From Vibrio ostreicida (GTDB lineage Bacteria > Pseudomonadota > Gammaproteobacteria > Enterobacterales > Vibrionaceae): 64,000 bases of DNA. Shown piece after piece: positions 20,403 to 29,672 of the stretch. A program made the translations under genes and the position numbers. A model generated the notes under the pieces. That model was given only the letters and a program-made list of their open reading frames with translations. It was not told the origin of the DNA and searched no databases. Position 1 is the stretch's first letter; every line of letters starts with the position of its first letter. The stretch is from contig NZ_JABEYA020000016.1 of the NCBI RefSeq assembly GCF_013074385.2, positions 1-64,000 of the forward strand, written 5' to 3'.

Positions 20403-20921
20403 TTAACGTTCTTCTAGCATTTTTACGATTTGGTTAGCGACCACTTTTGCACTTTGATCGTCAGTTCGCACGGTATAGTCTGCAATTTCTTCGTAAAGAG
20501 GGTTGCGTTCACCAGCCAATGACTCCAACACATCACGAGGGTTATCCGTCTGTAACAAAGGACGTTTTTTATCGCGATTAGTTCGTGCAAGCTGCTTCTC
20601 GATTGTCGTTTCAAGATAAACAACAATGCCACGAGCAGACAGTCGGTTACGGTTTTCTTTACTCTTAATAGAACCACCACCTGTCGCCAGAACGATACCT
20701 TGTTCCTCCGTCAGGTCGTTGAGTACTCTTTCCTCGCGGACACGAAAACCTTCTTCGCCTTCGACGTCAAATACCCAAGCGATATCAGCACCAGAGCGCT
20801 CTTCAATCACAGTGTCAGAATCAACAAACTCCATATGAAGCTGTTGAGCCAAGTGTCTACCAATTGTACTTTTGCCAGCGCCCATAGGGCCGACAAGGAA
20901 AATATTGCGTTTTTCAGCCAT
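20403..20921 (-). CDS. aroK: Shikimate kinase I
   Basis: AroK phosphorylates shikimate. The 172-aa protein has Walker [12 protein letters not shown], the shikimate-binding [25 protein letters not shown], and the lid region [11 protein letters not shown]. It starts the minus-strand run that continues through aroB and damX. Confidence 0.96.
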   Translation of the reverse strand: MAEKRNIFLVGPMGAGKSTIGRHLAQQLHMEFVDSDTVIEERSGADIAWVFDVEGEEGFRVREERVLNDLTEEQGIVLATGGGSIKSKENRNRLSARGIVVYLETTIEKQLARTNRDKKRPLLQTDNPRDVLESLAGERNPLYEEIADYTVRTDDQSAKVVANQIVKMLEER

Positions 20922-21097
20922 GTTTAGCAGTAATTTACAACGTTAATTCAATGACATCGCCACAAGAAAACCAAAATTTCTTTGGCCTGAGATGTGCTTG
21001 TGGCACCGGTTCCTCACAGATAATTCGTGATAAGACCCGAAATTATCTAGATAAGGTGACACTAATGCAAATTTATTTTTACCTGTCTGATTATTAT

Positions 21098-22489
21098 TTA
21101 TGGATTAATCACCCTAGGTGTCACAAAAATCATGAGTTCACTTTTGCCCATTTTCTGATATTTTCGACGAAAAAGGCCACCCAAAAAGGGAATATCGCCT
21201 AATAATGGCACTTTGTCGATAGTGTTTCTGGTACTCTGTTGATAAATACCACCTAAGACAATAGTTTCTCCATTTTCGACCAAAACCTGAGTGGAAATGC
21301 GCTGTGTTTCAATGGCAACCGCCTCACCGTTTCCCGTTTTTACCACTTGTCCTGGCCGATCTTGCGTCAAATTTAACTCAAGAGTCAGATGTTGATTCGA
21401 CGTAATATGCGGTGTCACTTTTAAACTCAGCGCGGCTTTTTTGAACTTGACGCTAGTAGCACCATTTTTCGAAGACTCCAAAAAGGGAATTTCAGCGCCC
21501 TGCTCAATATACGCAGGATTTTTATTGGTTGTGATCAATCGAGGACTGGATATCACTTCAACTTTTGACTCTCTTTGTAACGCAGATAACTCAAGGTCCA
21601 ATAAGGTATCGCGACCCAGTTTAGCTAATTGAAATGCGACCGTTGCAGCCGAACCAGAAGGAGCGGAGAAATTAATGTTCAGAAAGTCACCCAAGGAACT
21701 CTCTGGCTGGCCATATAGACTCAGCGTGTGGGCATTCTGCATGCCCCCATGGCCAATTTGTGGGTTAACATTCAAGCTCGACAACCGCCAGTGAATACCT
21801 AACTCTTGTAAATCGATTTGATTTAACGTGACAATTCTTGCCTCTATTTGCACCTGTTTGGCGGGGACGTCTAATGCCTTAATGGCCGCCTTAATCGTCG
21901 AAATATTATCCGCTACGTCTCGAATCAATAGGGTATTCGTGCGCTCATCCGCCCTTAAAGCACCTCGTTTAGTCAGTAAGCGACTGTCTTCGCCTCCCAA
22001 AATAGTGGCCAGTTCTGAAGCATTCGCGAACTTTACTGAATAGTTCTCAGATTCAAGCGCACCAGCCTCATAAGCGGCCTGTATTTGAGCCTTTCTTTGA
22101 CTGTCTTGTGCGGCGAACTCTTCCGCTGGTGCAATGAACACCACGTTATCACGAGTCCGCTGTTCAAGCCCTTTTACACGTAAAAGAATCTCAAAGAGAC
22201 TCTGCCAGCGCATCTGACTGAGTTTTAAGGTTACGCGCCCTGAAACTGAATCAGAAATAACAACATTGATTTTATGGTAATCAGCGACTTGCTGAAACGC
22301 TTCACGAATAGGCAGATCTTGGAAGTTAACCGTCATTAACGGCATCGTCTCCTCTGCCTTTGACAAAGGAATTGCGCTTCCTTCACTGTTTGCCCATGGG
22401 GGAAATGTCACAAGGAAAAGCATGAAAACCAAGTGATACACTCTGTCGATAGATAAAATGTACCGCGCTCGTAAAACACTCTCTTTCAT
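21098..22489 (-). CDS. pilQ: Type IV pilus / DNA-uptake secretin PilQ (short form)
   Basis: PilQ forms the outer-membrane pore for the competence pilus. The 463-aa protein has a signal sequence, an N0/STN domain (VNFQDLPIREAFQQVADY), an N1 domain (NYSVKFANASELATILGG) and the secretin barrel (SSPRLITTNKNPAYIEQGAEI to FLGGLFRRKYQK). No AMIN domains precede N0, and the pilP stop only 3 bp upstream leaves no room for them. From memory most vibrio PilQ proteins are over 550 aa, so this form is HofQ-like. It is last in pilMNOPQ. Confidence 0.9.
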   Translation of the reverse strand: MKESVLRARYILSIDRVYHLVFMLFLVTFPPWANSEGSAIPLSKAEETMPLMTVNFQDLPIREAFQQVADYHKINVVISDSVSGRVTLKLSQMRWQSLFEILLRVKGLEQRTRDNVVFIAPAEEFAAQDSQRKAQIQAAYEAGALESENYSVKFANASELATILGGEDSRLLTKRGALRADERTNTLLIRDVADNISTIKAAIKALDVPAKQVQIEARIVTLNQIDLQELGIHWRLSSLNVNPQIGHGGMQNAHTLSLYGQPESSLGDFLNINFSAPSGSAATVAFQLAKLGRDTLLDLELSALQRESKVEVISSPRLITTNKNPAYIEQGAEIPFLESSKNGATSVKFKKAALSLKVTPHITSNQHLTLELNLTQDRPGQVVKTGNGEAVAIETQRISTQVLVENGETIVLGGIYQQSTRNTIDKVPLLGDIPFLGGLFRRKYQKMGKSELMIFVTPRVINP

Positions 22490-22492
22490 TAA

Positions 22493-23014
22493 TCACTCCA
22501 GTGATAGCCAAATCTCAATCCGAGTCGAGCACTCTTCTTTGTTTTCTTGATCTTCAATAATTTGAACCTCATTGGCGGTAATCTGAGTAATCTTCCCATG
22601 CCTAAGGCCTATCGCTTGCCCCACCTCCGCCCTAGCGATATATCCAGTTGGTAGCTCGATAAGTGCCAACTTCGCCGTTCCAATATCCATTATTCCCGTT
22701 AAACGCATTTTGTTAGAGTGATGGCGTGTCAATTCCCCTACTTCGGGGGCGCTTTCCCGCTTGATACACCCCACTCTGCCCTTTTGACTTTGGATCATTT
22801 CCACATCTGGCACTGATTTCGGAACAGAAAAGGGATCTCGCCACTTGGAAGATGACTCGATCATTCGATCGCCAAGCACGACTCTGCCTCTGAGAATCGA
22901 CATGTCTACTGGCTCTTGGCGGCTCAAGTACATCGTGAAAAAAGTCGGCAATATTGAGTGTACTTGTTTGATTTGGAACAGAGAAAACAACAAAAAAACA
23001 CACTCAAGGCGCAT
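22493..23014 (-). CDS. pilP: Pilus assembly protein PilP (no lipobox)
   Basis: PilP links the inner-membrane PilN/PilO pair to the PilQ secretin. The 173-aa protein keeps the marker region KWRDPFSVP and a C-terminal beta domain (MRLTGIMDIGTAKLALIELP) that contacts PilQ. PilP is usually a lipoprotein, but here the hydrophobic N-terminus (MRLECVFLLFSLF) lacks a convincing lipobox (L-x-x-C after a signal core). It overlaps pilO by 11 bp. Confidence 0.8.
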   Translation of the reverse strand: MRLECVFLLFSLFQIKQVHSILPTFFTMYLSRQEPVDMSILRGRVVLGDRMIESSSKWRDPFSVPKSVPDVEMIQSQKGRVGCIKRESAPEVGELTRHHSNKMRLTGIMDIGTAKLALIELPTGYIARAEVGQAIGLRHGKITQITANEVQIIEDQENKEECSTRIEIWLSLE

Positions 23015-23594
23015 CTCTGCCCCCCTTATTTCCTTGATAAATATAGGCTTTCCCTTTTATGTGCAGCCTTGCTCCATCAAGCTTGACACGACGCCACTCG
23101 ATTGCCTCAAAATGTACAATATAAGGCAGTTCAGTGAGATCCCGAATAAATGCCACGACCTCAATGTAACGTCCTGTAAACTCAACATGAAGAGGTAAAC
23201 GTCGATACTTTCTCACATTCTCTGACTCCCCCCAATCCATACGCAAAAAGGTCAAAGACTGCGCCTGCCCAGCTTGACTCACTGACGCCAACACTTCAGC
23301 GAGTCCAGCAGGCTTAAAATAAACCAAAGATAAGTGCGACAAGCGTTCCAATAATCTTTTGTACTCGGTTTCAACCTCCGGCTGTTTTAGGACTTCCTTC
23401 TCCAAGCCTCTAACCAAAACACGGGTTTCTTTTTCCTTTAAGGCAAGGTTCTCGATACGTTGCCATTTGGGTTTCAAGAACAAGGTGTATCCGATACCCG
23501 AAATCACTAAAGCGAGTAGAACCACCAATCCGCATTGCACTGATTTATCTCGCTGCGTCAACAACCCTAAGCTTGTTGGACTAAAGAGAAGCAT
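23004..23594 (-). CDS. pilO: Pilus assembly protein PilO
   Basis: PilO pairs with PilN on the periplasmic side of the inner membrane. The 196-aa protein has one membrane span (CGLVVLLALVISGIGYTLF, about 20-40), a coiled-coil stretch (about 50-85) and a ferredoxin-like domain ending in YIVHFEAIEW. It overlaps pilN by 14 bp, which indicates tight coupling. Confidence 0.85.
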   Translation of the reverse strand: MLLFSPTSLGLLTQRDKSVQCGLVVLLALVISGIGYTLFLKPKWQRIENLALKEKETRVLVRGLEKEVLKQPEVETEYKRLLERLSHLSLVYFKPAGLAEVLASVSQAGQAQSLTFLRMDWGESENVRKYRRLPLHVEFTGRYIEVVAFIRDLTELPYIVHFEAIEWRRVKLDGARLHIKGKAYIYQGNKGGRDAP

Positions 23595-24144
23595 GCTTTA
23601 AATCCACCAATGAAAAAGAAAGCGCAAATGTCTGGTAAAGACTTTGAAAGCGCAGTTGGCGATGTCGTATTGATTGTATGGTCACTGAATCAACATCTGA
23701 TGTCTTATTCAAGCTCTCTAACAGCTTAGAGATGGACCCCGTATCTGAAGAAAAACCAGCAACACTCACTCGGTTGTTGGTGAGTGTCACCTTATCCAGA
23801 TACACACCATCAGGGATTTCTTTAGGCAATAGGTTGAGTAACCTGAACGCGTTGTATCTCTGCCGGTTAAGGCCGTGTATATCCTCAAGGTCCAATCGCA
23901 CTTCAGTCAGCGTAGAATGCAATTCTTGTAACGCTCGCTGACGTTTTTCGAGATGTTCTTTCAAATTGCTGAGTTGGGAAAGCCTGAATTGTTGAAGATT
24001 GAGTTGATTCTCAAGATGGCCGTCGACAATCCATACACACAACGCAAAAATGCCAACCGCAGCAACATGCATCACCGCTAATCGGCGTGTTTTCGTTTTC
24101 CTCTGCGATTCTCTCCATGGACACAAATTGATATTGAATTGCAT
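23581..24144 (-). CDS. pilN: Pilus assembly protein PilN
   Basis: PilN has the short cytoplasmic motif INLCPWRE at its N-terminus. The family consensus is INLLPWR, which inserts into PilM. A membrane span (LAVMHVAAVGIFALCVWIV), a coiled coil and a periplasmic domain follow. The start at 24144 (MQFNINLCPW) is preceded by GGAGAG and gives 187 aa. An in-frame ATG at 24165 lies inside pilM and is less likely. Confidence 0.87.
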   Translation of the reverse strand: MQFNINLCPWRESQRKTKTRRLAVMHVAAVGIFALCVWIVDGHLENQLNLQQFRLSQLSNLKEHLEKRQRALQELHSTLTEVRLDLEDIHGLNRQRYNAFRLLNLLPKEIPDGVYLDKVTLTNNRVSVAGFSSDTGSISKLLESLNKTSDVDSVTIQSIRHRQLRFQSLYQTFALSFSLVDLKHASL

Positions 24145-24145
24145 G

Positions 24146-25063
24146 TCATCTCTCCAACCAAGCAACGCCGCTTAATGCTAACCCTGTCGCCCGTATAAAT
24201 TCCGCACCATCCCACGCTGGGCTTTTCAAGCCATGAGGAAACAGCTCCAGCAAACTCAGCATGCGCACAGGCAATAAACTCCGTTTGTGCCACTCATCAA
24301 TAAATCGGTCTCTTCGCCGCTTTTCGCCAGAGAGCCAGAGTCCGCTCAAGGGAGAGCAATGCATCGAATTGAGTAGATGTATATGGTGCTGTAATGTCTC
24401 AACGGCGACATGAAGACCTTCTTGATGCTCAAGATCGTCATGGTGTATCTCTCTGAAGAAGACCTCTTGCTGCGGAAACACAAAGCAAATCGTCAGGCCA
24501 GCTTCGGTGATATCAACAAGAGCCCAATCCGTTAAAGACTGTTGTGCAGTGGCCCAACGCCAGACTCGGATAAGATTATCGGAGAACGCATTAATGACCA
24601 CAGGGTCAAACCCGGCTTTTTGGCATGAGCTCATGCGGTTCTCAATACAGCTTTTTCTGGCCGCATAAACCTGAAATTCACCGGGTTTATCCGGTAATGC
24701 GACGAAATCAAAATAAAGCTCATCCACCGGAACAGGAGAACGCAGAGAAAAGGCTTGAATGAGGGCAAACTCACACTCCTCGCCTTGAAACTCCCTATCT
24801 ATTTGTAATTTCTTGCTTATTACAAATTCATCAGGAAGATACAAACAAACCTTACGACTAAATAGCGGTAAAACCTTTCTTAGTTCTTTAAGTTTCTTTA
24901 CAATTTTCTGATAATTTAGCCTGTGGTTTTCAGTGAAAATGTCCGTGTCAGTCTTTATTTGGTGATAACCCACCAAAGAAAGTGTGTCATGGTCAGGTTT
25001 GAGTACCACCGCATTAATGGTTTGCGGGTTGATATCTAAACCTGTAATGAGTGATTTACCCAT
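24146..25063 (-). CDS. pilM: Pilus assembly protein PilM (HofM-like)
   Basis: PilM is the cytoplasmic actin-like ATPase-fold protein that anchors the pilus inner-membrane complex. The 305-aa product has ITGLDINPQTINAVVL (phosphate 1-like), VCLYLPDEFVISKKLQ and a C-terminal FIRATGLAL block. It is shorter than classic PilM (about 350 aa) and closer to enterobacterial HofM. It opens the pilMNOPQ operon and is divergent from mrcA. Confidence 0.87.
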   Translation of the reverse strand: MGKSLITGLDINPQTINAVVLKPDHDTLSLVGYHQIKTDTDIFTENHRLNYQKIVKKLKELRKVLPLFSRKVCLYLPDEFVISKKLQIDREFQGEECEFALIQAFSLRSPVPVDELYFDFVALPDKPGEFQVYAARKSCIENRMSSCQKAGFDPVVINAFSDNLIRVWRWATAQQSLTDWALVDITEAGLTICFVFPQQEVFFREIHHDDLEHQEGLHVAVETLQHHIHLLNSMHCSPLSGLWLSGEKRRRDRFIDEWHKRSLLPVRMLSLLELFPHGLKSPAWDGAEFIRATGLALSGVAWLER

Positions 25064-25202
25064 ACAGCTCAGCTCCGTTATCTTTACTCAGCGCTATGCT
25101 TAACTCTTTTATTTAGCAAGCACATAAACAGATTTAAGCCAATTTTTAGCTTAAACTAACAAGCTTTGCACAACGTAAGCTTAATTAATCAGGGATTCTC
25201 CG

Positions 25203-27722
25203 GTGAAGTTCATAAAGCGATTGTTTATTTTCGTATTGGTTTGCACAATTCTTGGGGTCGGTACCATTATTGGTTTCTATCTGTATGTAAAACCAGAATT
25301 ACCTGATGTGGCGACGTTGAGAGATGTCAAATTACAAACACCCATGCAGATCTATAGCCAAGACGGAAAGTTAATTTCTCAATTTGGAGAAAAACGCCGT
25401 ATACCCGTGACCTATGACGAGATTCCACCGCATCTAATCGAAGCGCTCATTGCCACTGAGGACAGTCGATTCTATGAGCACCCTGGGATTGACCCAATAG
25501 GGATAACTCGAGCTGCTTTAGTCGTCATGCTATCAGGTTCAGCCAAGCAAGGGGCGAGTACCATTACGCAACAACTGGCGCGTAACTTTTTTCTCTCCAA
25601 TGAAAAAAAGATTATGCGTAAAATCAAAGAGATTTTTATCGCTATTCATATAGAGCAATTGCTGAGCAAACAAGAAATCATGGCTCTTTATGTCAACAAA
25701 ATCTTTCTTGGTTACCGTTCATACGGCTTTGGCGCCGCCGCACGAGTCTATTTTGGTAAAAGCCTTCAGGAACTGACTCTCAGTGAACTCGCGACGCTAG
25801 CAGGCATGCCCAAAGCGCCTTCGACAATGAACCCTATTTACTCACTTGAACGAGCGACCAATCGGCGTAACGTCGTATTGAAACGTATGTTTGATGAGCA
25901 ATACATCACTCAAGAAGAATATGAACAAGCACGTTCTGAGACAATTGAAGCTCATTACCATGGTGCAGAGATCGAGCTTAATGCCCCTTATGTAGCAGAG
26001 CTAGCTCGTGCTTGGATGGTGGCGCGTTATGGCGAAGAGGTATATACCTCAGGCATGAATATTTACACAACGGTCGATTCACGACTGCAGGCCGCAGCGA
26101 ACAAGTCTGCAATCAACAATCTATTTTCCTACGATGAACGTCACGGTTATCGTGGAGCCGAAAAGGTTCTTTGGCAAAAGGGACAAGCCGCGTTCGATAA
26201 CAAAAAGATAGACGATATACTGGATAATGTTCCCTCCTATGGTGACTTAACCCCTGCCGTTGTTACCCACCTCACTGCCAAAAGCGCCACGGTCTGGGTA
26301 AAAAATCAAGGCGAGCAACACCTCAGTTGGGAAGGGATCAAATGGGCCCGTAAATTTCTGACCGATTCTCGTCAAGGAGCCGCTCCAAACTCGGCCGAGG
26401 ACGTTTTAGCAGAAGGTGAGCAGATTTGGGTTCGCCAAGTGGAGAGTAAGGGTGAAAATAAACCCGCTCAACGCGTGTGGCAACTCAGTCAGGTTCCAAA
26501 CGCAAATACGGCTTTTGTTGCCATGAACCCAGAAAACGGCGCAGTGCTTTCAGTCGTTGGCGGCTTCAACTTCGTCCACAATAAATTCAATCGCGCCACC
26601 CAATCAATTCGTCAGGTCGGCTCTGGAATCAAGCCGTTTATCTATTCAGCGGCCATCGATCAAGGTATGACTCTCGCCTCTCTGGTCAATGATGCCCCTA
26701 TCAATCAATGGGATAAAAGCCAAGGTACGGCTTGGCGCCCCAAAAACTCGCCACCTACCTATACAGGACCAACGCGCTTAAGGGTCGGCTTAGCTCAATC
26801 GAAAAACGTGATGGCAGTGCGAGTGCTTCGCGAAGTCGGTCTCGACCAAACCCGCCAGTATCTCACTCGCTTTGGTTTCGATATCAAACAATTGCCTCGT
26901 TCTGAGACAATTGCACTTGGTGCCGGTAGCCTAACACCAATGAAAATGGCGCAGGGCTACTCAGTGTTTGCCAATGGCGGTTACTACGTTGAACCTTTTT
27001 ATATCAGTAAAATTGAAGGGCCGTTTGGTGAGTTAGAGTTTGCAGCCGAGCCTAAAACTATCTGCCGCAGTGAATGTGGATCACATACACTCTCGCCAGA
27101 AGATAATGAGTTTCAAGAACAGGATGTTGACGTAGTACCAGAGCAACCACATTACGCACCACAAGTTATCTCAGAACAGACCGCTTTTTTAGTGAGAGAA
27201 ATGATGTACAGCAATATTTGGGGCGGTGGTAACTGGCGAGAGGGGACAGGCTGGAATGGAACAGGCTGGCGTGCTCAAGCGTTGAAACGCCGAGATATTG
27301 GCGGTAAGACGGGAACAACCAACGATTCCAAAGACGCTTGGTACAATGGTTATGGGCCTGGCATGGTCGCTGTCGCTTGGGTCGGCTTTGATGACCATAC
27401 CCGCGAACTCGGCAGAACAACCTCTAATAAGAATCTAGGTAAAGAACAAATATCTGGGGCAGAAGCAGGGGCAAAAACAGCTCAACCTGCCTGGGTCGAT
27501 TTTATGAAAATGGCGTTAGAAAACACGCCGAGCCAACCCAAGAACATTCCGCCGAAAGTGGTTCGCGTGCGGATAGACAGGGATTCCGGCTTGCTGACCA
27601 GCAAGTTTGATTCAAGTTCAATGTTCGAGTACTTCTTAAAAGGAACCGAACCCACAGAATATGTTTCAGATGAAATCACGGACAGTATATACACGAGTTC
27701 AGGGAACGAAGAGCTGTTCTAG
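25203..27722 (+). CDS. mrcA: Penicillin-binding protein 1A
   Basis: PBP1A both polymerises and cross-links peptidoglycan in the periplasm. After a membrane anchor (residues 5-28), the GT51 domain has catalytic Glu86 in ATEDSRFYEHPG and QQLARNFFL. The transpeptidase has the active-site motif S474-G-I-K477 and KTGTTND near the C-terminus. The 839-aa length is normal. The start codon is GTG at 25203, preceded by AGGGA. It is divergent from pilMNOPQ, as in many gammaproteobacteria. Confidence 0.96.
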   Translation: MKFIKRLFIFVLVCTILGVGTIIGFYLYVKPELPDVATLRDVKLQTPMQIYSQDGKLISQFGEKRRIPVTYDEIPPHLIEALIATEDSRFYEHPGIDPIGITRAALVVMLSGSAKQGASTITQQLARNFFLSNEKKIMRKIKEIFIAIHIEQLLSKQEIMALYVNKIFLGYRSYGFGAAARVYFGKSLQELTLSELATLAGMPKAPSTMNPIYSLERATNRRNVVLKRMFDEQYITQEEYEQARSETIEAHYHGAEIELNAPYVAELARAWMVARYGEEVYTSGMNIYTTVDSRLQAAANKSAINNLFSYDERHGYRGAEKVLWQKGQAAFDNKKIDDILDNVPSYGDLTPAVVTHLTAKSATVWVKNQGEQHLSWEGIKWARKFLTDSRQGAAPNSAEDVLAEGEQIWVRQVESKGENKPAQRVWQLSQVPNANTAFVAMNPENGAVLSVVGGFNFVHNKFNRATQSIRQVGSGIKPFIYSAAIDQGMTLASLVNDAPINQWDKSQGTAWRPKNSPPTYTGPTRLRVGLAQSKNVMAVRVLREVGLDQTRQYLTRFGFDIKQLPRSETIALGAGSLTPMKMAQGYSVFANGGYYVEPFYISKIEGPFGELEFAAEPKTICRSECGSHTLSPEDNEFQEQDVDVVPEQPHYAPQVISEQTAFLVREMMYSNIWGGGNWREGTGWNGTGWRAQALKRRDIGGKTGTTNDSKDAWYNGYGPGMVAVAWVGFDDHTRELGRTTSNKNLGKEQISGAEAGAKTAQPAWVDFMKMALENTPSQPKNIPPKVVRVRIDRDSGLLTSKFDSSSMFEYFLKGTEPTEYVSDEITDSIYTSSGNEELF

Positions 27723-27728
27723 CTGAAC

Positions 27729-27768
27729 AAGTGAAAGGGTAAGTTCGATAGGACTTACCCTTTCACTT
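27729..27768. terminator. Bidirectional hairpin between mrcA and oxyR
   Basis: AAGTGAAAGGGTAAGT pairs perfectly with ACTTACCCTTTCACTT over 16 bp around an 8-nt loop. The hairpin overlaps the oxyR stop codon. There is no long T run, so termination may be partial or depend on the stem strength. Confidence 0.65.
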
Positions 27769-28661
27769 CAAACATCAGCTTCAAGCAATATTTTTATAGA
27801 TTGCGCTAATTGCTCAAATCGGGCTCTCAGCGGAGAACCGGGCCGATAAGCCAATACTAGGCTTCGAGAAGGCACTGGGTTGGTGGCCTTAACATAACAC
27901 ACGCCATCTTTGATTCTATCTTTGGGTAAAGACAACTTAGGCAATAAAGTAATACCCGCGCCCGCTGCCACCATATTACGAAGGGTTTCCAAGCTGGTTG
28001 CTTTGAAGCGTTCATCGTCTTTAGCGCCTGCCGCAAAACAAAAACCCAACGCTTGATCACGTAAACAATGACCATCACCCAATGAGAGAACCGTTTTTCC
28101 ATTGAGCTTTAGCATGTCTATCTCTTCCAGATGCGCCCATTCATGATCACTCGGCACTGCAACACTGAGTGGTTCTTCATAAACCGGAATTTCTTTAAAT
28201 GCACCGGTTTCTGCTACCGAAGCCAGTACCAAACAATCAAGCTTACCATCTTCAAGCTGGCGAACCAGTTGTTGCGTCTGCGCTTCATGGAGAAAGAGGG
28301 ACAAATCTGGAAATTTCACTTTCAACGTTGGCACGATCTTAGGCAGTAAATATGGGCCGACGGTTGGAATAAAGCCAATATGCATCGGTCCGGTCATCGA
28401 TCCACTTTGCCCACTGGCCATATCCTTAAAGGTTTTCACTTCGGTTAGGATTCGCTTGGCCTGATCCACCAACTGCAAACCCGCGTCAGTAAATAAAACA
28501 CGTCGGCTGCTTCTCTCTAACAGGGCCGCTCCAAGCTCATCCTCTAACTTACGAATCTGGCCGCTGAGTGTCGGCTGACTAACAAAACATGCTTCTGCCG
28601 CTTTACGAAAATGTTTGTGTTCCGCTAATGCGACCAGATACTCAAAGTCTCGAATGTTCAT
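27768..28661 (-). CDS. oxyR: Hydrogen peroxide-sensing regulator OxyR
   Basis: OxyR is a LysR-type regulator activated by a disulfide between two cysteines. Counting gives Cys199 and Cys208 (GHCLRDQALGFC), the same numbering as in E. coli. The N-terminal helix-turn-helix (FRKAAEACFVSQPTLSGQIR) is intact. The length is 297 aa. A near-consensus OxyR site in the divergent promoter region suggests autoregulation together with control of the peroxiredoxin gene. Confidence 0.95.
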   Translation of the reverse strand: MNIRDFEYLVALAEHKHFRKAAEACFVSQPTLSGQIRKLEDELGAALLERSSRRVLFTDAGLQLVDQAKRILTEVKTFKDMASGQSGSMTGPMHIGFIPTVGPYLLPKIVPTLKVKFPDLSLFLHEAQTQQLVRQLEDGKLDCLVLASVAETGAFKEIPVYEEPLSVAVPSDHEWAHLEEIDMLKLNGKTVLSLGDGHCLRDQALGFCFAAGAKDDERFKATSLETLRNMVAAGAGITLLPKLSLPKDRIKDGVCYVKATNPVPSRSLVLAYRPGSPLRARFEQLAQSIKILLEADV

Positions 28662-28684
28662 TGCTATGACTTACCCATCAATAA

Positions 28685-28721
28685 ATAGAAAATGCCTATC
28701 AAAACCATAGCATTAAACGAT
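28685..28721. promoter_or_regulatory. OxyR tetramer binding site
   Basis: The arrangement is ATAG-N7-CTAT, then N7, then ATAG-N7-CGAT. The OxyR consensus is ATAG-N7-CTAT-N7-ATAG-N7-CTAT, so all spacings are exact and 15 of 16 core bases match. It lies 24 bp upstream of the oxyR start and 112 bp upstream of the peroxiredoxin gene. Confidence 0.85.
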
Positions 28722-28833
28722 TGTGACTATCAAAGGAAATGTTGAATAATAAGTCTATTGAAAACGAGCAGCCCAACCAAACCAAGCTAAGCTGTAAGAC
28801 AAATTATTTTATTATTCGCAATAGGACATCATT

Positions 28834-29562
28834 ATGTTTGCATCTAAAGAAGGCCAAAATGTACCGAAAGTCACATTCCCTACCCGTCGTGGTGATGCTT
28901 GGGTCAATGTCACGAGTGACGACCTGTTTCAAAACAAAACTGTGATTCTCTTCAGCCTACCTGGAGCCTTCACACCGACGTGTTCATCCAGCCACCTACC
29001 CCGTTACAACGAGTTGTTCCCCGTCTTCAAGGAACACGGCGTCGATGAGATTATTTGTGTCTCTGTGAATGACACGTTTGTTATGAATGCGTGGAAAAAT
29101 GATCAGGAAGCGGAGAATATCACTTTTATTCCGGATGGAAATGGCGAGTTCACTGATGGCATGGGCATGCTGGTTGATAAAAATGATATTGGCTTCGGAA
29201 AACGTTCTTGGCGTTACAGCATGTTGGTCAAAAATGGGGTTGTTGAAAAAATGTTCATCGAGCCTAACGAGCCAGATGACCCATTCAAAGTGTCTGATGC
29301 AGATACCATGCTCAACTATATCGCCCCTGATTACAAAACACAGGAGTCCATCACCGTATTTACCAAACCCGGATGCCCTTTCTGTGCCAAAGCGAAACAG
29401 AACCTTATTGACCACGGCCTTCAATATGAAGAGGTCATTCTCGGTAAAGACGCGACAACAGTAAGCTTGCGAGCCATCTCAAGTCGTACCACCGTTCCCC
29501 AAGTGTTTATCGGTGGTAAACATATCGGCGGTAGCGAAGAATTAGAGTCATTCCTAGGTTAA
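28834..29562 (+). CDS. Peroxiredoxin-glutaredoxin fusion (hybrid Prx5)
   Basis: This 242-aa protein reduces peroxides with glutathione. The peroxiredoxin domain (about 1-165) has the peroxidatic Cys50 in [14 protein letters not shown]. The glutaredoxin domain (about 171-242) has the active site C181-P-F-C184 and the glutathione-binding TVPQVFIGG. The same fusion is known from Haemophilus influenzae (PGdx). The gene is divergent from oxyR, with an OxyR site between them, and has a good ribosome-binding site (AGGA). Confidence 0.95.
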   Translation: MFASKEGQNVPKVTFPTRRGDAWVNVTSDDLFQNKTVILFSLPGAFTPTCSSSHLPRYNELFPVFKEHGVDEIICVSVNDTFVMNAWKNDQEAENITFIPDGNGEFTDGMGMLVDKNDIGFGKRSWRYSMLVKNGVVEKMFIEPNEPDDPFKVSDADTMLNYIAPDYKTQESITVFTKPGCPFCAKAKQNLIDHGLQYEEVILGKDATTVSLRAISSRTTVPQVFIGGKHIGGSEELESFLG

Positions 29563-29577
29563 CCCTCTCATTACTAA

Positions 29578-29607
29578 ATTATCCGGCTCTTATTCAAGCC
29601 GGATAAT
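29578..29607. terminator. Hairpin between the Prx-Grx gene and the Lpd-like gene
   Basis: ATTATCCGGCT pairs with AGCCGGATAAT around CTTATTCA. The following bases are GCTTGTTCG, not a T run, so this may weaken or process the message without fully ending it. It could let the peroxiredoxin be made in larger amounts than the downstream flavoprotein. Confidence 0.5.
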
Positions 29608-29672
29608 GCTTGTTCGAGAGCGAAAAATTCGCGTCTTGGAGTCGTCAACAGAGATCAGAAAGCGAGAACCTT

